A stretch of DNA of 64,000 nucleotides. Source: Mycobacteroides chelonae (GTDB taxonomy: Bacteria; Actinomycetota; Actinomycetes; Mycobacteriales; Mycobacteriaceae). The position numbers and the translations under genes were made by a program. Within the stretch, counting starts at the first letter, position 1; every line of letters starts with the position of its first letter. Under the pieces are notes generated by a model that ran no database searches, was not told the DNA's origin, and saw only the letters and a program-made list of their open reading frames with translations. This document shows positions 36,545 through 44,984 of the stretch, in pieces. Location: assembly GCA_014204435.1 (NCBI GenBank), contig JACHLF010000001.1, positions 434,001-498,000 on the forward strand. The letters are read 5' to 3'.

Positions 36545-37582
36545 TCAGAGCAGCTCGCGCAGTGCCTCGACATGCTTGATACGACCGGCCGCATCGGCCG
36601 CCAGCGGCGCCACGTTGAGGGTGGTCACACCGGCCTCCTTGAACGCCGCAACGCGTTCGGCTACAAAGCTCTTGGGGCCGATGAGCGAGACGTTCCTGAC
36701 GAGCTCGTCCGGCACTGCCTCGGAGGCCTCGGCTTTCTTGCCCGCCAGGTACAGCTCCTGGATGGTGTCGGCTTCCTTGCCGAACCCGTAGGCGGTCGCG
36801 AGGTTGTGGTAGAAGTTCTTGCCCTTGGCGCCCATGCCGCCGATGTACAGCGCCAGGCTCGGCTTCACGAACCCGTACAGCGCCTCGACGTCGTCACCGA
36901 TCGCCAGGGCGGGTCCGGCGTAGACCTCGAGATCTCCGAGCGACGGGTCGCGCTTGGACTTGCCCTCGGCCAGGGCCGCGCCCCATACGTCGTTGGCCTT
37001 CTCGGGCAGGAAGAAGATGGGCTGCCAGCCTTCGGCGATCTCGGCGGTGAGCGCCACGTTCTTGGGGCCGAGCGCGGCGATGAGTACCGGAATACGTTCG
37101 CGTACAGGATGATTGATCAGCTTTAGGGCCTTGCCCAGGCCGGTGCCCTGCTCCGGGGGTAGTGGCACGGTGAAGTACTTGCCCTCGAATTCCAGTCGTT
37201 CGCGGCGCCAGACCTTGCGGCAGATCTCGACGGTTTCGCGGGTACGGCCCAGCGGGGCGTCGTACTTCACGCCGTGGAATCCCTCGATGACCTGCGGGCC
37301 GGAGGCTCCGATGCCGAGGACGAAGCGGCCGCCCGAGACATAGTCCAGACCTGCTGCCGTCATCGCCAGCAGGGTGGGGGTGCGGGTGTAGAGCTGGAAG
37401 ATGCCCGAGGCGAGCTTCACGGTGGACGTCTTGGCGGCGAGGTACCCGAGTTGGCTCGCGGCGTCATACGAGTACGCTTCGGCGACGAACGCGATATCCA
37501 GTCCGACTTTCTCCAGTTCAGCGAGCTCGTCGACAACTTCGGTGAATCCGCCGGCATAGCTCAGCGTGGTTCCAATGCGCAT
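36545..37582 (-). CDS. LLM-class F420-dependent oxidoreductase
   Basis: 345 aa. The luciferase-like (LLM) TIM barrel is seen from MRIGTTLSYAG through VGLDIAFVAEAYSYDAASQLGYLA, RFVLGIGASGPQVIEGFHGV and PVLIAALGPKNVALTAEIAEGW. This pattern is typical of mycobacterial F420-dependent enzymes; the substrate is unknown. It ends about 60 bases from the phosphatase start in the same direction, so a two-gene unit is possible, and is divergent from the T7SS-substrate-like operon. Confidence 0.85.
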   Translation of the reverse strand: MRIGTTLSYAGGFTEVVDELAELEKVGLDIAFVAEAYSYDAASQLGYLAAKTSTVKLASGIFQLYTRTPTLLAMTAAGLDYVSGGRFVLGIGASGPQVIEGFHGVKYDAPLGRTRETVEICRKVWRRERLEFEGKYFTVPLPPEQGTGLGKALKLINHPVRERIPVLIAALGPKNVALTAEIAEGWQPIFFLPEKANDVWGAALAEGKSKRDPSLGDLEVYAGPALAIGDDVEALYGFVKPSLALYIGGMGAKGKNFYHNLATAYGFGKEADTIQELYLAGKKAEASEAVPDELVRNVSLIGPKSFVAERVAAFKEAGVTTLNVAPLAADAAGRIKHVEALRELL

Positions 37583-37651
37583 GCGGCGACCCTACCCGAC
37601 CAAACGGTTGAACGGGAAGATGTATCAGGCGGTAGATCGGTGAAAAAAGGT

Positions 37652-37678
37652 GGAACCGGAATCGGTAGGGACCCGTCG
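37652..37678 (+). promoter_or_regulatory. SigM-like ECF promoter, leaderless start
   Basis: GGAAC (37652-37656), exactly 17 bases, CGTCG (37674-37678). The ATG of the next gene lies nine bases downstream, so the transcript may be leaderless. The upstream run GAAAAAAGGTGGAACCG resembles that before esxUT. In M. tuberculosis SigM is reported to control both esxT/U and the Rv3439c-Rv3440c genes. Confidence 0.65.
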
Positions 37679-37686
37679 TAGTCAAT

Positions 37687-37995
37687 ATGGGAGAAACCTC
37701 GATCAATGTCGCTGGTGTCCGGGGGGTCGCTGGAGAGTTCGACAACATGGCCAACGAGCTGCAAAAGGCAGTAGAGCAGCTGCGTGGCCTGTCTTTTGGC
37801 GGGGCTTCGGCCGGGCGTTGGCACACGGCCAAGGGTGATGCGGTCAGGACCGGGCTGCGCGAGGTGGTCGCTCATCTTGAGAACTGGCAACGCACCAACA
37901 CCGTGATCGCCGAACAACTTCGCGCTACCGCGCAGCGGTACGCCGATCGGGAAGCTAAGAACACCGCACGGATGGCGGCAGCCGATGGCCGGTAG
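37687..37995 (+). CDS. ESX-like small protein (Rv3440c-like)
   Basis: 102 aa, all-helical, with INVAGVRGVAGEFDNMANELQ and a central RWHTAKG where WXG100 proteins turn. It resembles type VII secretion target proteins in length and helix pattern. No ribosome site is obvious, consistent with the leaderless promoter at 37652. It overlaps the next gene by 11 bases. Position next to glmM matches Rv3440c. Likely a secretion-linked partner of the next protein. Confidence 0.7.
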   Translation: MGETSINVAGVRGVAGEFDNMANELQKAVEQLRGLSFGGASAGRWHTAKGDAVRTGLREVVAHLENWQRTNTVIAEQLRATAQRYADREAKNTARMAAADGR

Positions 37996-39652
37996 ATATG
38001 ACATCGAGTCGCTCCGTAGCGAGGGAATCCAGGCGGTCGCGAACTCGCAGAACTACACGACGGCCGCGATCCGGGGGAACGGTAAGTCTCCCGTCACGAT
38101 CACCAACCCGGATCTGACCGCCAACGAGCGCCAGCTGTTCGATTGGTACGACATGGATGCCGGCATGGACCTCAATGCGCTGGGTGCGGACCTTGAGCTG
38201 TTCAAGGGCGCGGTGACCACCATGAAGTCCGCGGCCGAGCGGCAGCACGGACAGCTGCAGCAGCTCATGGGCATGTGGGAAGGCAAGGGCTCGGAAGCCG
38301 CCAACCAGTTTCTGAGGACGCACAACTCCACCGCCGACGCCGTGACCGGCGAGTTCGGCAAGGTGTCCACCGGGCTGGACGGGTTGCGGGAGGCGCTCTG
38401 GAACATCGTCGACCTCAAGAAGCAAGCCACGACGATGGTCGACGGTTTGGTGACAGACCGGGCGTCGTTCGACAGTGCCGTCGCGACATACAAGACCGGG
38501 ACCGGCGACAAATCCGTCGCTGACGAGACCAACGCCACCAAGATCGGTCCGCATGTTCAGCAGAACATCGAGGGCAAGTGGCTGCCGGCGATGAAGGCGG
38601 CCTGGGCCAAGGGCGGCGAGGCGTACGACACCCTGATCAACGGCCTCAAGCAGGAGTTGCCTCCGGAGTTCAAGTCGCCGCCCGGTCAGTTCGGGCCGGA
38701 ATACGACGCGGATAACAATCCGGATAACAATGCGGATAACAATCCTGAAACGAAGCCCAAGGACAAAGACAGCGCGGGCAAGTCCGAGGCGCCCGGCAGC
38801 AGCGATACCGGTGGCGCCCAGCGCGGTGGCGGCAGCGGATCGGCCGGTGGCACCGCGAGTGGCGGGATGCAAGGCATGGCCACCCCCGCGTCCGCGATGG
38901 GCAACCAGGGCGGGCAGATATCCGGTGCCGGACAGCAGCAGGGTGCCGGACAGGGGCAGGGGCAGGGGCAGCAGGGCATGGACCCAAGTCAGATCGTCAG
39001 CGGTCTGACCGGTGCGATGACCGGTGCGCTGGGATCGATCGCTCAGGCGGCGAGCGGAATCGTCAGCGCGATCACCGAGGGGCTGTCCAACATCCCATTC
39101 GACCAGATGGGACAGGGCGGCGAGCCGGGCCTGGACGACAAGATCGACGGCAAGGCCGACGAGGCTGCCGACAAGATCGATGACAAGGCCGACAAGAACG
39201 ACCCGGACGCCAAGATGGCCGCGGCCAAGGATGCCGCGATCCAGGAGGCCCGCGCGGATGCCGGGGCGACGTTCGCGACGGATGGCAAACCCGCACCGAT
39301 CCCGGGCGTCCAATTGGCGGGGGCTGGAGGGCTGGACGCCGCGCCCGCCCCGACGGGTCAGACGGCGCCTGGCGCACCGCTCGGTACCACGCCGCCGGCC
39401 ACGGTTCCGCCTTCCGGCATGTCGGCGCAGCCCGCCGGTGCTACCGCGCCGGTGAACCCGCCCCCGGTGCAGGCTCAGCAGCCGACCCCGCCCGCGCATC
39501 CCGAGCCGCAGCCGGCCGCTGCGCAGCAGCTCTCGCCCTTGCCGTCAGCGGGGCCCATAAGCCCGTCGGCGAAGGCTCAAGCCGCAGGCACGGAGGCCGG
39601 GGAGACACCGTGTGAGATCGCTGCCGACGAACTGCCCAAGGCCGGACGATGA
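37985..39652 (+). CDS. WXG-domain, Ala/Pro-rich T7SS-substrate-like protein (Rv3439c-like)
   Basis: 555 aa. Residues about 1-230 are helical and contain W98-E-G100 (GMWEGKGSEAANQF), a WXG100-like core. After about 240 come an Asn-Asp triplet run (DNNPDNNADNNPE), Gly/Ser/Gln-rich linkers, a charged DDKIDGKADEAADKIDDKAD helix and a Pro/Ala-rich tail. A hydrophobic stretch (SGLTGAMTGALGSIAQAASGIVSAI) lies near 338-365. The architecture resembles secreted WXG-effector chains, but no toxin domain is visible. It overlaps both neighbours. Confidence 0.72.
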   Translation: MAGRYDIESLRSEGIQAVANSQNYTTAAIRGNGKSPVTITNPDLTANERQLFDWYDMDAGMDLNALGADLELFKGAVTTMKSAAERQHGQLQQLMGMWEGKGSEAANQFLRTHNSTADAVTGEFGKVSTGLDGLREALWNIVDLKKQATTMVDGLVTDRASFDSAVATYKTGTGDKSVADETNATKIGPHVQQNIEGKWLPAMKAAWAKGGEAYDTLINGLKQELPPEFKSPPGQFGPEYDADNNPDNNADNNPETKPKDKDSAGKSEAPGSSDTGGAQRGGGSGSAGGTASGGMQGMATPASAMGNQGGQISGAGQQQGAGQGQGQGQQGMDPSQIVSGLTGAMTGALGSIAQAASGIVSAITEGLSNIPFDQMGQGGEPGLDDKIDGKADEAADKIDDKADKNDPDAKMAAAKDAAIQEARADAGATFATDGKPAPIPGVQLAGAGGLDAAPAPTGQTAPGAPLGTTPPATVPPSGMSAQPAGATAPVNPPPVQAQQPTPPAHPEPQPAAAQQLSPLPSAGPISPSAKAQAAGTEAGETPCEIAADELPKAGR

Positions 39653-39861
39653 TCGACATCACCGAAGCGCTTGCAGGCATTGTCTCGGACTTCGAGAGCA
39701 TGCTTGATGACCTGCGAGACGAGGCGGATGCGGCTCGCGAAGAAGTCGGCGAACAGACATCCGGGCAGGGCGCCGAACTGCGTATACCCACGCAGATCTA
39801 CCTGACCGAATCAGATTTCGACGAGGACGACATCTACCGCTGGCAGCGGTGGCGGCGCTGA
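39649..39861 (+). CDS. small acidic protein, third gene of the T7SS-like operon
   Basis: 70 aa, starting ATGA-coupled to the previous gene. It is strongly acidic (DFESMLDDLRDEADAAREE, then TESDFDEDDIYRW) with an RWQRWRR end. It may be a chaperone or partner for the WXG-domain protein; no family recognised. The stop abuts the convergent hydrolase. Confidence 0.65.
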   Translation: MIDITEALAGIVSDFESMLDDLRDEADAAREEVGEQTSGQGAELRIPTQIYLTESDFDEDDIYRWQRWRR

Positions 39862-40728
39862 CTATCTCAGCAGCGATTGGACGCGATCGAGCTGGCTGAT
39901 CTCCTGCTCGACGGCTTCGGGCGGCGAGGTGTTCGGCAGTTCGGCCGCCGCGTCCGCGAAATCCCGGTAGCGCTTGTCGCCCGCAAGCTGGAACAGCAGA
40001 TATCCGGTCAACAGGGCGCGGGTGTTGCGCTGGGTGGCCCGGTTGGATCCGCCGAGGCCGACGAACCTACGAAGCCAGCTGTGCTCGGGCAGTCCACTGG
40101 ACTTCGCCTTGGCGATGTACCGCAACTCGGCACCCGGCCAGGCGCGGGTGAGCGCCACGGCATTGGACCGCAGCGAGTGCGCGTCATCGCCGCTCGTCAG
40201 CACCAGGCCCGGGATGGTCAAGCCTACGGCTCCGTCTTCTACCGGCGGCTGAGTCGCGCTCGGAAACAGAGCCGCCACGGTCTTGGCGCCCACCGGCCGG
40301 TTTTTCTTGTCCAGGAGGGCCGGGGTGCGCGTCGCCGCGAAAACCGCCGCAGAGGCACCCAGGCCGTGGCCGACGAGCGCGAGTTTCGTGGGATGCACGC
40401 TGATCTTGCCGTCGCCCAGACGTACCCGAGTCACGATCTCGAGCGTTGTGGACAAGTCGGCGGCCAGATTCAGGTGTGACGGGATCAGCCCCTTCTCGGT
40501 ATCGGGGGCAGCGGCAACGATTCCCCAGGATGCGAGGTGTTCGAGGGTCGCGCGATACTTGTCGGTGCCGGTCAGCCAGTCGTGTCCGAACGCCACCGCG
40601 GGCAGATTGAAGCCGGAATCCGGTGTGTAGACGACGCCGGTCACCCCCGCGAAGGCCAGGTCGCCGCGCAGCACTTTGTGCGGACCACGGCGGGTCAGGG
40701 CTTTGAATAGCGTGCGGGTACTCGCCAT
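39862..40728 (-). CDS. alpha/beta-hydrolase-fold protein without nucleophile Ser (Rv3438-like)
   Basis: 288 aa. The fold is that of dienelactone-hydrolase-like proteins, with AVAFGHDWLTG as oxyanion segment. The nucleophile elbow reads VGHGLGAS, with Gly in place of Ser/Cys. A late Ser or His (LPEHSW) remains. It may be a non-catalytic or atypical member. Position next to glmS matches Rv3438. It is divergent from glmS and convergent with the 39649 gene. Confidence 0.75.
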   Translation of the reverse strand: MASTRTLFKALTRRGPHKVLRGDLAFAGVTGVVYTPDSGFNLPAVAFGHDWLTGTDKYRATLEHLASWGIVAAAPDTEKGLIPSHLNLAADLSTTLEIVTRVRLGDGKISVHPTKLALVGHGLGASAAVFAATRTPALLDKKNRPVGAKTVAALFPSATQPPVEDGAVGLTIPGLVLTSGDDAHSLRSNAVALTRAWPGAELRYIAKAKSSGLPEHSWLRRFVGLGGSNRATQRNTRALLTGYLLFQLAGDKRYRDFADAAAELPNTSPPEAVEQEISQLDRVQSLLR

Positions 40729-40794
40729 TGCACGACCGTAGCGGATCGTTGGCGCCTGCGGACCGCAGCGGGAACTGAACTACCCTGGTGGGCT

Positions 40795-42660
40795 ATGTGC
40801 GGAATCGTCGGGTACGTCGGCCACCGGGACGCCCTTGGTGTCGTCCGCGAGGCGCTGCGGCGGCTCGAATACCGGGGTTATGACTCTGCCGGTGTTGCGC
40901 TGGCCGATGGCAGTGGTGGACTCCTGGTGGAGCGGAAAGCAGGCCGACTGGCGAATCTTGAGGCCGCGATCGCGGAATCCGGCGAATCATTCGCCGCGAC
41001 GACCGGGATGGGACATACCCGCTGGGCCACCCACGGTGCGCCCACCGACCGCAATGCGCACCCGCATCGGGATGCCACCGGCAAGGTTGCGGTGGTCCAC
41101 AACGGGATCATCGAGAACTTCGCGATGCTGCGCGCCGAGCTGGAGGCCGCCGGAGTCGAGTTCGCGAGCGATACCGATTCCGAGGTGGCCGTGCACTTGG
41201 TGGCGCGCCAATACGAATCCGGCGACACCGCCGGTGACTTCGTGGCCTCGGTGCAAGCCGTGGTGCGCCGGCTCGAAGGGCACTTCACCCTGGTCTTCTC
41301 GCACGGCGACGATCCGGGCACGATTGTGGCCGCACGCCGGTCCACCCCGCTGGTGGTCGGCATCGGCGACGGTGAGATGTTCCTCGGGTCGGACGTCGCC
41401 GCATTCATCGAATACACCAGGAACGCCGTCGAATTGGGGCAGGACCAGATAGTCGTCATCACCGCCGACGGCTACCAGATCACCGACTTCGCCGGTAATG
41501 ACGACACCGACAACGCGCGGGTGTTCACCATCGACTGGGACCTGTCGGCCGCGGAAAAGGGCGGTTACGAGTACTTCATGCTCAAGGAGATCGCCGAGCA
41601 GCCCGCAGCGGTTTCCGACACCTTGTTGGGGCACTTCGACCTCGGTCGGATCGTGCTCGACGAGCAGCGGCTCTCCGATCAGGAGCTGCGCGATATCGAC
41701 AAGGTGTTCGTGGTGGCCTGCGGCACGGCATTCCACTCCGGTCTGCTGGCCAAGTACGCCATCGAACACTGGACTCGGCTGCCGGTGGAGATCGAGCTGG
41801 CAAGCGAATTCCGTTACCGGGATCCGGTTTTGGATCGGAGCACGCTGGTGGTCGCCATCTCGCAGTCGGGCGAGACCGCCGACACCCTGGAAGCGGTGCG
41901 CCACGCCAAAGAGCAGAAGGCTAAGGTGCTGGCGGTCTGCAACACCAACGGCTCGCAGATTCCCCGGGAATGCGATGCGGTGCTGTACACGCGGGCGGGG
42001 CCGGAGATCGGTGTCGCCGCCACGAAGACCTTCCTGGCCCAGGTGGCCGCCAATTACATTGTGGGCCTTGCCTTGGCCCAGGCTCGCGGTACCAAGTACC
42101 CCGACGAGGTGGCCCGTGAGTATCACGAGCTGGAGGCCATGCCGGAGCTGATCGAGCGCGTCATCTCGGCGATGGATCCGGTCGCCGACCTTGCCCGCCA
42201 GTACGCGCAGTCCTCCAGCATCCTGTTCCTAGGACGACATGTTGGTTATCCGGTGGCACTCGAAGGTGCGCTCAAGCTCAAGGAATTGGCGTACATGCAC
42301 GCCGAGGGCTTCGCGGCGGGAGAGCTTAAGCACGGGCCCATCGCCCTGATCGAAGAGGGCCTGCCGGTCATCGTGGTGATGCCCTCGCCCAAGGGCATGG
42401 GGCTGCTGCACTCGAAGCTGCTCAGCAATATTCGGGAGATTCAGGCTCGTGGGGCGCGGACGATCGTGATCGCCGAAGAGGGCGATGAGACGATCCGGCC
42501 ATACGCGGACCATCTCATCGAAATTCCGGCCGTGTCGACGCTATACCAACCGCTGCTGTCCACCATTCCCATGCAGGTTTTCGCCGCCGCGGTGGCGCAG
42601 GCCCGCGGGTATGACGTGGACAAGCCGCGGAACCTGGCCAAGTCGGTAACCGTCGAATAG
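40795..42660 (+). CDS. glmS: glucosamine-fructose-6-phosphate aminotransferase
   Basis: 621 aa. It uses glutamine to make glucosamine-6-phosphate, the first step towards UDP-GlcNAc. Cys2 after the start Met is the N-terminal amidotransferase nucleophile (MCGIVGYVGHRD). GHTRWATHG and two SIS domains (about 300-440 and 470-610, VVACGTAFHSGLLAKYA, ISQSGETADT) follow, and the chain ends ARNLAKSVTVE-like with the catalytic Lys. No glmS ribozyme is seen; the upstream gap is only 66 bp, and a TACCCT at 40781 suggests a near-leaderless transcript. Confidence 0.98.
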   Translation: MCGIVGYVGHRDALGVVREALRRLEYRGYDSAGVALADGSGGLLVERKAGRLANLEAAIAESGESFAATTGMGHTRWATHGAPTDRNAHPHRDATGKVAVVHNGIIENFAMLRAELEAAGVEFASDTDSEVAVHLVARQYESGDTAGDFVASVQAVVRRLEGHFTLVFSHGDDPGTIVAARRSTPLVVGIGDGEMFLGSDVAAFIEYTRNAVELGQDQIVVITADGYQITDFAGNDDTDNARVFTIDWDLSAAEKGGYEYFMLKEIAEQPAAVSDTLLGHFDLGRIVLDEQRLSDQELRDIDKVFVVACGTAFHSGLLAKYAIEHWTRLPVEIELASEFRYRDPVLDRSTLVVAISQSGETADTLEAVRHAKEQKAKVLAVCNTNGSQIPRECDAVLYTRAGPEIGVAATKTFLAQVAANYIVGLALAQARGTKYPDEVAREYHELEAMPELIERVISAMDPVADLARQYAQSSSILFLGRHVGYPVALEGALKLKELAYMHAEGFAAGELKHGPIALIEEGLPVIVVMPSPKGMGLLHSKLLSNIREIQARGARTIVIAEEGDETIRPYADHLIEIPAVSTLYQPLLSTIPMQVFAAAVAQARGYDVDKPRNLAKSVTVE

Positions 42661-42681
42661 CGGCAGCTGCAGGCCGTCCGC

Positions 42682-43541
42682 ATGAACTCCGTGGCGACAC
42701 CTGAGCATCGCGTCGGAAAGCGCTGGGCTGCTGAGAGGCTGGGGTATTTCACCCACGATGCGGTGTTCGGCAGGTTCGTGCGGGCATATCTGCGTGGCAT
42801 GGACGAGCTACCCGCGGTGAGCTCGGTTGCCGATGTCGACACGCGACTCGGCACCGTGCGGGCGTACAGACTCGGGTCGGCGCCGGGGATTCCATTGGTG
42901 CTATTTCCCGGTCGGAGCGCCTCCACTCCGACGTGGCGCGCCAACCTGGTATCGCTGGTCGGGCGGCGTAGCGTCTATACCTTGGACTTGCTCGGGGAGG
43001 CCGGGATGAGTGTGCAGCACAAGGTGATCGCCGATGCCGCGGAGCACGCCGCGTGGCGTGAGGATGCACTCGATGGGCTTGAGCTCGATCGCGTGCACCT
43101 ACTCGGCTTGTCGATCGGCGGTTGGAATGCCGTGAACTACGCAATCCGCTACCCGGATTGGCTCGCGTCGATGACTCTGCTCGATTCGGCGATGACGTTC
43201 GCGAGGGCGACCTGGAAGATGATCGTGGTGTCGCTGGGCGTGGTGATTCCCGCCATGCTGCAGTGGATCCGGAATCGCTTGTGGGGCTGGATATCGGGCG
43301 GTGCGTCCGTCCATGGCTCCGCACCCGAGGCCGCACTGATCTCCTCTGGTATGAGCGATTTTGTGATGTTTCTGCCCACGCCGCGCCTGTTCGACGATGC
43401 GCAGCTGCGCGGGCGCGAGCCCTCGTGCCGCAGGCGCGGGTCGAGACATGGAGCGACGCATCGCACGGGCTCAACGGCGAATTCCCGGAAAGGATTGCAG
43501 CGGTGATCCATGAATTCCTGGATGCGGTGGAGGCAGCCTGA
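42682..43541 (+). pseudogene. alpha/beta hydrolase with internal deletion and frameshift
   Basis: The first frame (to about 43410) gives LVLFPGRSASTPTWRANL and nucleophile Ser in LLGLSIGGWNAVNY. The C-terminal end with SHGLNGEFPERIAAVIHEFLDAV lies in another frame ending at 43541. Between them the strand that normally bears the catalytic Asp is missing (about 43395-43425), so this is more than a one-base slip. The product cannot be an active triad enzyme. The reading frame ending at 43541 abuts nnrD (TGATG), showing the old operon arrangement. Confidence 0.75.
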
Positions 43542-44974
43542 TGCGCCACTACTACAGCGCCGAACAGATCCGGGAGGCCGAGGCGCCGTTGCTGGGCTCG
43601 CTGCCGGATGGGGCGTTGATGCGGCGCGCGGCATACGGATTGTCCGCGGTTGTCGCCGATGAGTTGTCGCGCCGGGTCGGTGTGGTGTCCGGGCGGAGCG
43701 TCTGCGCCATCGTGGGTTCCGGTGACAACGGGGCAGACGCCCTGTGGGCCTTGACATTCCTGCGTCGCCGCGGAGTGTCGGTGAGCGCCGTGTTGTTGAA
43801 TCCCGATCGGACACACCATGCGGGTCTACGGGCCTTCCGCAAGGCCGGCGGTCGGTCGGTGTCCGCCGTGCCGGACGACACCGACCTCGTCCTGGATGGA
43901 GTCGTGGGCATTTCGGGCATCGGGCCCTTGCGCCCGAGAGCCGCCGAGATCGCCAAGCAGATCACCGCCGAGGGCATCCCGGTGATCGCGGTGGACATTC
44001 CCAGCGGCGTCGACGTTCACACCGGAGCGGTGGATGGTCCGGCGTTTCGTGCCGCAGTCACTGTGACATTCGGCGGGTACAAACCGGCACACGCCCTGGG
44101 CGATTGCGGTGACGTCAGGCTGATCGACATCGGACTGGACCTACCCGCGGCGACGATCCGGGAAATCGAGGCCGTCGACGTGGCGGCCGCTTGGCCCGTC
44201 CCCGGACCAGCCGACGACAAGTACACCCAGGGAGTCACCGGTGTGCTGGCCGGATCGGGCACCTACCCGGGCGCGGCGGTGTTGTGCTCCGGCGCCGCCG
44301 TGGCAGCTACCTCGGGGATGGTGCGCTATGCCGGAACTGCTGCTGCGGAAGTGGTTTCGCACTGGCCGGAGATCATTGCCACGCAGACGGAAGAGGCCGC
44401 AGGTCGGGTGCAGGCGTGGGTGATCGGTCCCGGGTACGGAACCGCTGAGCGCCAGACGCGAACTTTGCGGCGTGTGCTCTCGGGCGGCCTGCCTGTTCTC
44501 GTCGACGCCGATGCCCTGACGATTCTGGCCGAGCATCCCGATCTGACCGACCTGGTGGCAACGCGCGACGCACCGACGGTCTTGACGCCGCACGCCGGTG
44601 AGTACGCGCGACTGGCGGGCACTGCGCCGGGTTCCGACCGGATCGGTGCCGCGCGGTCGCTGGCCGCTCGGTTGAACGCCACGGTGCTCCTCAAGGGCAA
44701 CGTCACCGTCATCGCGCAGCCGGACGGAACCGCGTATGTGAATCGGGCACATGGATCGTGGGCCGCGACCGCGGGTTCTGGCGACGTGCTCTCGGGTGTG
44801 ATCGGTGCCCTGTTGGCGGCCGGAATTGCTTCGGACAGGGCCGCGGCCATGGGTGCTTACGTGCACGCCCGCGCCGCCGCGGACGCGGCGGCTGATCCTG
44901 GTCCGGGTAAAGCCCCCATTTCGGCTTCTCGTCTTCTTGGACATCTGCGGTGGGCGATCGCCGAAATAGGGTGA
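43541..44974 (+). CDS. nnrD: bifunctional NAD(P)H-hydrate epimerase/dehydratase
   Basis: 477 aa. The N-terminal YjeF_N epimerase half (about 1-215) has IVGSGDNGADALWALTFLRRRG and VVAVDIPSGVDVHTG. The C-terminal ribokinase-like dehydratase half has VIGPGYGT, LTPHAGEYARL and GSWAATAGSGDVLSG. Together they repair damaged NAD(P)H hydrates. The family is usually written nnr or nnrD. The ATG overlaps the preceding stop, and the stop is 10 bases from gadB. Confidence 0.93.
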   Translation: MRHYYSAEQIREAEAPLLGSLPDGALMRRAAYGLSAVVADELSRRVGVVSGRSVCAIVGSGDNGADALWALTFLRRRGVSVSAVLLNPDRTHHAGLRAFRKAGGRSVSAVPDDTDLVLDGVVGISGIGPLRPRAAEIAKQITAEGIPVIAVDIPSGVDVHTGAVDGPAFRAAVTVTFGGYKPAHALGDCGDVRLIDIGLDLPAATIREIEAVDVAAAWPVPGPADDKYTQGVTGVLAGSGTYPGAAVLCSGAAVAATSGMVRYAGTAAAEVVSHWPEIIATQTEEAAGRVQAWVIGPGYGTAERQTRTLRRVLSGGLPVLVDADALTILAEHPDLTDLVATRDAPTVLTPHAGEYARLAGTAPGSDRIGAARSLAARLNATVLLKGNVTVIAQPDGTAYVNRAHGSWAATAGSGDVLSGVIGALLAAGIASDRAAAMGAYVHARAAADAAADPGPGKAPISASRLLGHLRWAIAEIG

Positions 44975-44984
44975 GAATCGATTT

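Noticed and set aside
40729..40794. glmS ribozyme or riboswitch before glmS
   Set aside because: The gap is only 66 bases, far too short, with no matching structure.
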